In this document: positions 57,417 to 64,000 of the stretch, piece by piece
Numbering within the stretch: the first letter of the stretch is position 1
Layout: each line of letters opens with the position of its first letter
NCBI RefSeq assembly: GCF_008831285.2
Contig: NW_022204507.1
Coordinates: 1,364,001 to 1,428,000 of the forward strand
DNA from: Nymphaea colorata
Lineage: Eukaryota > Streptophyta > Magnoliopsida > Nymphaeales > Nymphaeaceae
Length of the DNA: 64,000 nucleotides
Direction of reading: 5' to 3'
Made by a program: the position numbers and the translations under genes
Notes under the pieces: generated by a model
What the model was told of the DNA's origin: nothing
Databases searched by the model: none
Seen by the model: only the letters and a program-made list of their open reading frames with translations

Positions 57417-57650
57417 TTACCTTGCTTCTTTTGATGATGCTGAGAAAACGTGCTCCATGAATTTACCTCCTCTTGGTAGATGTATGTTTTTATGAATTGC
57501 CATTAATTGGTAGTGGCAAGCAGTAGATCGAATTGGCGGGACCAAAGAATTGTGCTGCCAGGAGACAATGTGAAATGAAAACTCAGGAGATGCACCCATT
57601 CATACGACCTGAGAAGAAGATTTTCTTTTAATCTTTTCACTGTATGGCAG
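57417..57650 (-). pseudogene. X-related coding-like fragment, minus strand
   Basis: On minus this reads GCATCTCCTGAGTTTTCATT, then AATTCTTTGG, GCCAATTCGA, TTCATAAAA, GAGGAGGTAAATTCATGGAG, in the same order as the X interval 7880-8045 on + (and 35925-36065). Here the frame is open for 60 codons (with MAIHKNIHLPRGGKFMEH), whereas the X copies have stops and an extra 30 or so bases. The protein is not recognised. The GGTAAAT sites look like possible exon ends. Confidence 0.45.
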
Positions 57651-57941
57651 AAGTCCAGCCAATTTTGTCATCACAGCATTTTCGATGTGAATGCCTCCTA
57701 TTACGAATTCTCTTCCTCTCCACGATGCAAATAAAATTGTCGTGCAAAGAAGGTGATCCATCGCTCAAGTGGCTTATTCAATATTTCGGAGAGTGGCAAG
57801 CCAGAAAACTGCTGGCTTAGAGTCAATAATACTTCAAATTTTAGACCTTTAATTAGCAAGCACTAATACATAAATACAAATATAGCTATGAGGAAATTAA
57901 ACATATAATATGCACTGCCTCAGCCAATGATTCCAGATAAT
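57651..57941. other. Intergenic, nothing recognised
   Basis: AT-rich sequence between the X-related fragment and the copia LTR. No feature is supported. Confidence 0.3.
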
Positions 57942-58486
57942 TGAACAAAGCAGAGATTTAAGGAAGGAATGCCTAATTTTAACGTGGTTCGGTGTAAACT
58001 CACATCTACGTCCACAAAGGCAGCTATCGTTCTTAGTGACGATAGGCCTGGACCTTTCTTCTATTTATAATAGAATTACATGCATCATCATTTCCTAATT
58101 TACAGGATTTATATCGATCTTTACAGGAGGAAACAATGTCTAATTTACAGTTGTTATTTCCCTGTTTAGTTGTTGCGCCTCTTAGTTTTACGACTCCATC
58201 TTCGTCTCTTGTAATTCTGTTGGTGACTGCCTGGCCAGCCGTTGTCTTTGTATTACTGTCTTCATACAGTTGGCAAGATGATGTTTCCTTCTTGGTATTG
58301 TAATGATTATGATCGTTACGGTTTCCATCGTTATGGCTGGCTGGAGTTTCCTTTGCGAGCCAGCCCTCTGATTTCCTCCTTGATTTTGTAACGATCACAA
58401 TCATTTCTGTTTCCATCATCATGGCTGGCTGGAGTTTCCTTCTCGAGTCCTTTGATGGTGCCTCTATTGTCTTTAGCCTCCCTCAA
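57942..58486 (-). mobile_element. Copia 3' LTR, minus strand
   Basis: It follows a polypurine-like GTTTGAGGGAGG on the minus strand. The LTR start is damaged (TAAAGACAATAG where TGTTAAAG is expected). A TATA-like TATTATAAATAG lies at about 58064-58075 and the typical R/U5 phrase CGAACCACGTTAAAATT (minus) at about 57980. The right end at 57942 is the first plausible CA. The open frame across it (58033-58422) is a by-product. Confidence 0.55.
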
Positions 58487-58770
58487 ACTAGGCGGCAGTA
58501 TGAAAGCGCTAGTTTGCTTCTTAAAAATTCGAAGTAGACCTGGAAAGGGCTTTGGTTAAAATGTCGGCCACCTGTTGAGTGATGGAACAAATTGAGTTGT
58601 AAGAAGATCGAGCACAACCTTTTCNNNNNNNNNNNNNNNNNNNNNNNNNNNNNNNNNNNNNNNNNNNNNNNNNNNNNNNNNNNNNNNNNNNNNNNNNNNN
58701 NNNNNNNNNNNNNNNNNNNNNNNNCTTCCACTTTTGTCTTCCTATTTTTTCATCGTAACCATACAAACAC
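58487..58770 (-). pseudogene. Copia RNase H C-terminus, interrupted by an assembly gap
   Basis: On minus, after the N run, the reading gives QQVADILTKALSRSTSNF, then in a shifted frame FEFLRSKLALSYCRL. These are the QVADILTKAL and LRSKL motifs at the end of copia RNase H. The polypurine tract and 3' LTR follow. Anything upstream lies in or beyond the gap. Confidence 0.7.
58625..58724. other. Assembly gap (100 N)
   Basis: Exactly 100 N. Such a round number usually marks a gap of unknown size. It falls inside a copia RNase H remnant, so the missing part probably includes more of that element. Confidence 0.98.
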
Positions 58771-58922
58771 AAAGAAATTTTTTACACATAACCAGGTTTG
58801 GAGTTCGGGTGGACAATGGCCAAACCGACATATTTCTAATAATGTAACAGTCATAATGAGAAGTAGAGTGTCCGGTCAAGGAATGGTATTATAGAAAATA
58901 TATATTTTGAAAAAAGAAGAAG

Positions 58923-58925
<3 letters not shown>

Positions 58926-58998
<73 letters not shown>

Positions 58999-59000
58999 GT
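58926..59000 (+). repeat. Compound (TA)n(GA)n microsatellite
   Basis: Two TA runs separated by TATTATA pass into an uninterrupted GA run. Confidence 0.92.
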
Positions 59001-60039
59001 TATGAAAGAGTTAAAAAGTCTAAAATAGACATCATTTCACTAAAAAAGTTCAGAAGTACCCCAACCCCTTCTTTTTTCCCTGTATATAATGAAAGGAAAC
59101 ATTTTAAAGGGTGAAAAAGAGGTTAAGAAAAGTTAAAAAGTCTAAAATCAACATTACTTCATTAGAAAATTGAAAATACCTAAAACCCCATCTTTTTTGG
59201 TATGATAACTGCATACTTGTGAGTCCATAAGGATGTGCACGCAACTTGATCTCACATCCCGCTGTGACTCAAATGGATGGAAGAAAAGGAGCGGTGATTA
59301 GGAGAATCTGCAGTTTGTCTACCATCATTGTCATGATGTAGATGTTATGTCACTCTAAAAAATCTGGAATTAGATCTCGAATTGATGGACTAGCATTTGC
59401 TCATCCATCTATTCGAACAAGTTTTCTCAGAGACCTTAAACTTAATTTCTTGCTTAGGTGGGCATCTTAGATCCTTTTCATGAAGTATGACGGGGCTATA
59501 TATCTATATGATCCAATATATTGCATACCTAAGGTCTGATTTGAATAGGTGAAAAGTGAAAACTGGAAGGACCGCACCTTCTTACGTATGAAGTAACATC
59601 ACAAAGTACCCATCTAGATATGCTTTCTATATCAAAATTTTGTCCCTCTATATATATCATTCTAGCAGCCAACACATTATGAAAAACTGATTTTTTCATT
59701 ATATATGGCCACCTTTGAAAGTCGATCAAACAAACTGATGGTTGCTAACATCACCTCTAAGAACTGATTGCCTTCTAACCAACACTTCTGGCGCAAAGGA
59801 CTGTTGCATGCAACTGTCATATGAATATTGGGCATTAGTGCACAAAACAAATGTTCAGTCCAAAGAATTAAAATATTTATGAAGGTTTGTATAACAGCAG
59901 GAACACTTTGTGAGTGTTGCGTGAATTTGCCCTAAAAATTGGGTCTGATTCAAGAATTATTAATTATAGTGCTCCATGAATCTATCCCAATTTTTGAAAG
60001 GATTCATGACACAATCATAAAATGTTCACTTAGCCAAAC
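59001..60039. other. Intergenic, no recognised gene
   Basis: Two loosely similar AT-rich phrases (AAAAAGTCTAAAAT near 59012 and 59140; ACCCC(A/T)TCTTTTTT near 59065 and 59190) indicate an old tandem duplication of about 125 bp. No coding match. Confidence 0.4.
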
Positions 60040-60330
60040 GAGTCCTGCAGGCCTACCTGTTGAAGATAATGTCGCTCTGTCAAGACCAGAAGTTCTTTTT
60101 TCTTTGGAAAACTGGAGGGATTGCCGACATCATGCTTGGCCTTCCTGACCGGTCAAACACTAACACAGCAGCAGATCCAAGAAACTAAACTGGGTCCTTT
60201 GATGGTTCAACCTTTCCTTGATTTTTAGATAAATATCTTTGTCCGGACAACCATTGCTTTATTTGATGTTTCTCATTTGCTTTCAAGGTGAGCATATTCC
60301 CAACCTCATGGCCCCCAGGTTCCTACAAAT
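60040..60330 (+). repeat. Diverged direct repeat, copy 1
   Basis: Resembles 62800-63057 in order: GATCCAAGAAACTAAACTGGGTCC against AATCCAAGAAACTGGGCTGGGTCC, TTGATGTTTCTCATTTGCTTTCAAGG against TTGATGTTTCTCAAGTGCCTTGCATG. A short open stretch (59939-60148) overlaps the left part but matches no family. Confidence 0.55.
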
Positions 60331-62799
60331 AACACAATTTATAAATGTCTATAGATGACCACTCACAAAGCCCCTCAACTCGACCTGACTCTCACCAGCC
60401 CTCAACTCGACCAGTTATGCTATGTTCATCGAAGTAACCCTGTTTCTGTTTGACTCTGTAACTTTTTGACAAGCTACGCTATGCCCCTCAAGGTAAAGTC
60501 TTTTGTGTAACCTGCGCTGAGGCTTTTAAATTCTCTTAGATGGAACATGTTAAGAACAATATTCTGTTTTTAAAAATACAAAATATAAAAGCATCATATT
60601 CTTTTTCAATAAAAGTAACATCGCTTCAATTAATGCCTTCTTTATAGCACAAAGTTTTAATCAATGAATTAAACATTAAGCAAGTACTATATGTTCTGAA
60701 TTTTAGCCACATTCACATGATGCCATATTCGACAGTGATCCCAAAATCCGTTCCAAACATGTGTCAGGGATTCGAAAATATGTCACTAGCTACTACACTG
60801 TGCATGCTAAAACAGCCATCATTGTATGTGGAGGGTTAGCACCGTTAGTTGCAAAGTTAAAAGCATTAATAAGTTAAGCAAAAAATATGACCGTCACATA
60901 AAACATTATGTAAAGCGACGGAAAATTCCATCGTAAAAGTTATAATAAAGTGTAGGCACATTCTGTGGCCATTATGCTAGCAACTAATGTCTTAAAAAAC
61001 ACAAATAATACACGATGGCCAGTTTCATCCGTAACAGTTTGGGCAACGGAACTTGTGGTGGTGGACCTTTGACCGTTACGATTACTTATTAGAGACAGAA
61101 TTGTGAGTACTAGCGACTTTTATATGTATTGTGAGAAGTCGGAGGATTTTCTTTCCAAATCCAGAAGATGAAATCTGCAAATTTATATATGAGAGTACTT
61201 ACACGTCCTGTGTTCAAACGGGGAGAGTTACTAAGAGACACTCCAACCATTCAGACAACATCCCTACAATTCATTGCACTCATTGCAACTTCTAAGTGGT
61301 CCAAATAAGTAGGCTGTGCAAATGGTTAAAGATTGACCACGCCCTCAGCTTATAAGCTGTTTCAGATCTTACCAACTTTCTGTCCCGTCAAACAAGCTTG
61401 AGAAAATAAAAAAACATGGCTTTTAGGTGGTGAACGTGAGGAACATTCACCCAACCTATCGTCTCTTAGGATACAAGACCTACTGTTTTCTATGCGTTAA
61501 GGTGTCATCTTTATATGACATCATACTAAAAATGCACCCGCACTAGCACTAAGAGATGTGTAGTCTCCAGGGGCATATGCCCCATAGAACTCACTCTTTG
61601 AAATGTTAATCTAGTATTGAAGTTACATCACTTGTGTCCAGTTAAATGGAGTAGCCCCAACCCATTATGTCAACTCCCCATGGTCATTACTTGTGCCCTA
61701 TAAAAAAAAAGAAAAAAAAATTCTGGCTTCGCCCTGCCCTCAGGCTATGAATCATAACTTTGTTGGATAAATCTAACTTGGACTTGTTCTCCTAATTATA
61801 TGTTTGAACTTGTCCTTGGGGTTTTTGTGAATCTGCTGCAAAAAAGAAGGTAAATTCATGAAACACCTTTTAAAATATCTAATAAATCTAACTAATTTTT
61901 AGTTAAACGCTCAGAACAGTAACATTAAAAGAAGGGTCGACCTTTGGGCATTTTTTCCCTTTCATTGGAGGGGCTTTTAGTCTTTTTTTTCTAGTTCATA
62001 GTCATTATGTCACGCCAGGCTATGTCACCTGAGGGCAGGGTGTGGGTGCGGGTGCCGAGTGGCACATCCTAAAAAATTTAGATGTGACGGTGTGGTGAGG
62101 TTATTTTATTATTATTATTATTATTTTATTATATATATAACAGAATAAGCATATATATATTATTATTAAAATTTAGTTATTAATGTATATAGCATACTTG
62201 AATAATTGCGTTGCATAGGAAAATATCATAACAACATATATTATATAAGTAATTTAATAATATGACGTTCTAACTGGGCTCGAGTGTGAGTCGGACCTGC
62301 ACCCATGTCCGGTACGCACCCGATTCTATGTAACTCCGGTGCGGGTGACTTAGGGGCTAGGTTCTCTATAATAGCGTGGGACATGCTTTGTCCTGCTTGT
62401 GTTTTCGTTTCTTCATTGTTCTTTATAATAGTTTCGATCATAGAAAAAAGATAAAACGTCTTGACGTTTTAAACATTGAGGTTTTCTTAAGAATAATACA
62501 ATGACTTTGAAAAAATAAGAAAAAAGGGATAAATAGAAAAAATTTTAAAAATCCTAAAAATGTAAATAAGTGATCATCTAATAAAACAAACATCTAAACA
62601 ATAAATAGAAAAGCCACACAAAAAAAATGAACTGTGGATTCTAAATCGACTGATCGTGAAAGTATCACATGCAAGTTCTATTTACCAATAATGTTATTCC
62701 CAGTTCCATGAGTTATTTTAGGCAATGGCCTCGGCCTTCCTTTTTATACCCGTACCAATGTCCAATGACATCGGCTCATGCCGGTCAATACCAACTTGT
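60331..62799. other. Intergenic, no recognised gene; (TTA)n tract
   Basis: Contains short phrases repeated locally (CCCTCAACTCGACC twice near 60375-60405), a possible eroded transposon at 60800-61140 (GCGACGGAAAATTCCATCG, TAGCGACTTTTATA), and a TTA/TA microsatellite at about 62101-62142. No terminal repeats or coding domain could be confirmed. Confidence 0.4.
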
Positions 62800-63060
62800 G
62801 TACCTTCCAGTCAAACAGTGCCGAACGGGTCATGCGAACTAGTCTTTTCTTCAGAAAACTAAACTGTGGAACGAGTGGTTGCTCATTCTGTTCGACCAGT
62901 GTTACCTGTCAAAAAAGCAATCCAAGAAACTGGGCTGGGTCCATCAATGGTCCAGCCATCCTTCTTGACGCATATATGGCCCGTCTAAACCCATTTCCTA
63001 CTCATTATCACTTGATGTTTCTCAAGTGCCTTGCATGTGGTCATATGCCCATCTAAACCC
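62800..63060 (+). repeat. Diverged direct repeat, copy 2
   Basis: Second copy of the 60040-60330 sequence, about 2.7 kb downstream and in the same orientation. A local phrase CTAAACCCATTTCCTA occurs twice at its right end (62988 and 63054). An open stretch of 92 codons covers it (62778-63056) without a known domain. Confidence 0.5.
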
Positions 63061-63259
63061 ATTTCCTAGAAAATAAGATGATAACGTATATAATACTCTA
63101 ATTTAGATGAGTAGGAGGTCATCCCACGATCCAAGTGAAAGCTGAAGCTACTCTTTCCCCTTACTCCCAAGCCCACCGCTGTGTCATGCAAGCAAGTGGA
63201 GCCAAATGTCCAACAATTAACAGCCAGACGACCAGACCTGAGGGCACTTACTGTCTTCC

Positions 63260-63780
63260 AACTGCTGTCTTCTGCTGCTGCTGCCTTCTCTCGCCGGCTG
63301 CTGCCTCAGATGCATCCATCGCCTTTCCCCTTCTCTCACTGCTGCTGCCTCAGACGCATCCGTCGTCCCTCTCGCTCTTGCTGCAGCTCCTGCTCCCGCC
63401 TTCACGCCAGGTACCCCTTCGGCCTTCCTTTCTTCTTCTCCTTGTTGTTCTTCTTCTTCCTCCTCCTCCCAACTGATTTTTCCCAAATAAAACCTCCCAG
63501 AAATCACTGCTGCTGCCTTCTCTCGCCGCTGCTGCCTCAGACGCATCCGCTGCCTTTCCCCTTCTCTTGCTGCTGCTGCCTCAGATGCATCAGTCGTCCC
63601 TCTTTCTCTTGCTGCAGCTCCTGCTCCCACCTTCACGCCAGGTACCCCTTCGGCCTTCCTTTGTTCTTCTCCTTGTCGTTGTTCTTATTCTTCCTCCTCC
63701 CAACTGATTTGCCCGAATGAAACACGCCAGAAATCACTGCTGCTTCTTTCTCACGCCGCTGCTGCCTCAGTCACCATCAA
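63260..63780 (+). repeat. 240-bp GC-rich tandem repeat, about 2.2 copies
   Basis: CTGCTGCCTTCTCTCGCC with GCTGCTGCCTCAGA begins at about 63275, 63511 and, in part, 63740. Copies 1 and 2 share CTTCACGCCAGGTACCCCTT and CCTTCGGCCTTCCTTT. The + strand is open for 179 codons (63181-63720; Cys/Pro/Ser/Leu-rich) and the minus strand for 139 codons (63217-63636; Ala/Glu/Arg-rich), both low-complexity. The CAGGTACCCC motif could be a splice donor of a 5' leader exon, but no gene can be followed before the window ends. Confidence 0.75.
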
Positions 63781-64000
63781 TGCTCATATTCACTGCTCTT
63801 GAGGGACTGTTTGATACCTCCTCCTTTCCCCTTCCACAAGGTTTACAGGTCTTCTCGATCTCCCTCTCTCTGCTGCTTTGTGGCATAGCCCCTTTTTCTT
63901 CTGTGAGTTTTTTAGAGTTTTTTGCTGAACTATGTTGCATTGATGATGTATTTGACAGAATAAAGGGTATGATTATGTGCTTGATTACAATGAGAAATAG
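63781..64000 (+). other. Possible transcribed leader at window edge
   Basis: C/T-rich then T-rich sequence (TCTCCCTCTCTCTGCTGC, GTGAGTTTTTTAGAG) with no open frame of note. Together with the GC-rich repeat to the left it looks like the 5' end of a transcription unit continuing beyond the window. This is a weak inference. Confidence 0.25.

Noticed and set aside
58033-58422. 129-codon minus-strand open stretch
   Set aside because: It sits within a copia LTR, between the polypurine-like tract and the R/U5-like phrase, so it is a chance frame.
62030-62345. Possible element bounded by GGTGCGGGTG words
   Set aside because: The words occur in the same orientation near both ends and no inverted termini or duplications could be confirmed.
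1-64000. tRNA, rRNA or organelle-derived segments
   Set aside because: No cloverleaf with A/B-box-like sequence, rRNA core motif or recognisable plastid or mitochondrial gene was seen by reading; a tRNAscan-SE or organelle BLAST run would settle it.

Overview
This window is AT-rich nuclear DNA of a land plant, almost certainly a flowering plant. The evidence is several Ty1/copia fragments of plant type, a gypsy LTR with a repeat-rich 3' region, a plant L1-type LINE, hAT-type MITEs, many (TA)n/(GA)n microsatellites and a long AT-rich satellite array. The species cannot be named from the sequence. I recognise no intact host gene, tRNA or rRNA. Nearly every recognisable coding trace is a broken transposable element, so this is a repeat-dominated intergenic or pericentromere-like segment. 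One run of 100 N at 58625-58724 is an assembly gap.

Layout. 0-1.1 kb: two eroded copia scraps. 2.0-4.1 kb: a gypsy-type LTR on the minus strand, preceded (in element orientation) by a polypurine tract and a 45-bp tandem repeat. 4.7-6.1 kb: an old 557-bp tandem duplication. 6.1-10.6 kb: first copy of a long local repeat, called X here. 10.6-18.5 kb: two minus-strand copia elements. The first is full-domain but dead and carries a hAT MITE in its integrase. The second is a deletion derivative abutting the first one's gag. 18.6-19.6 kb: X copy B. 21.1-24.9 kb: a 1.2-1.4 kb module repeated three times, the last running into a pyrimidine-rich, dead L1-type LINE that ends near 30.2 kb. 30.4-30.8 kb: a CACTA-like terminal fragment. 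31.4-42.5 kb: X copy C, split by a copia 5' LTR fragment, MITE-like pieces and a transposed X piece (D). 43.3-44.6 kb: a close duplicate of the LINE 3' end plus the CACTA-like flank. 44.6-47.0 kb: a second, much older LINE. 48.7-50.55 kb: X copy E. 50.55-56.69 kb: a satellite array. 56.7-58.8 kb: a LINE-like 3' tail, an X-related piece and a copia 3' end with the gap. 59-63 kb: nothing genic. 63.1-63.8 kb: a 240-bp GC-rich tandem repeat open in both strands.

The most interesting structure is the satellite. Its 115-bp monomers come in three alternating types forming a ~345-bp trimeric higher-order repeat, with a further ~2.53-kb super-period. Most monomers carry a conserved ACTTGT...ACAAGT dyad. 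The tandem 5' modules of the LINE, the multi-copy X duplication and the LINE/CACTA segmental duplication are the next most interesting. All similarity and period statements come from reading the sequence by eye; no alignment or database search was run.
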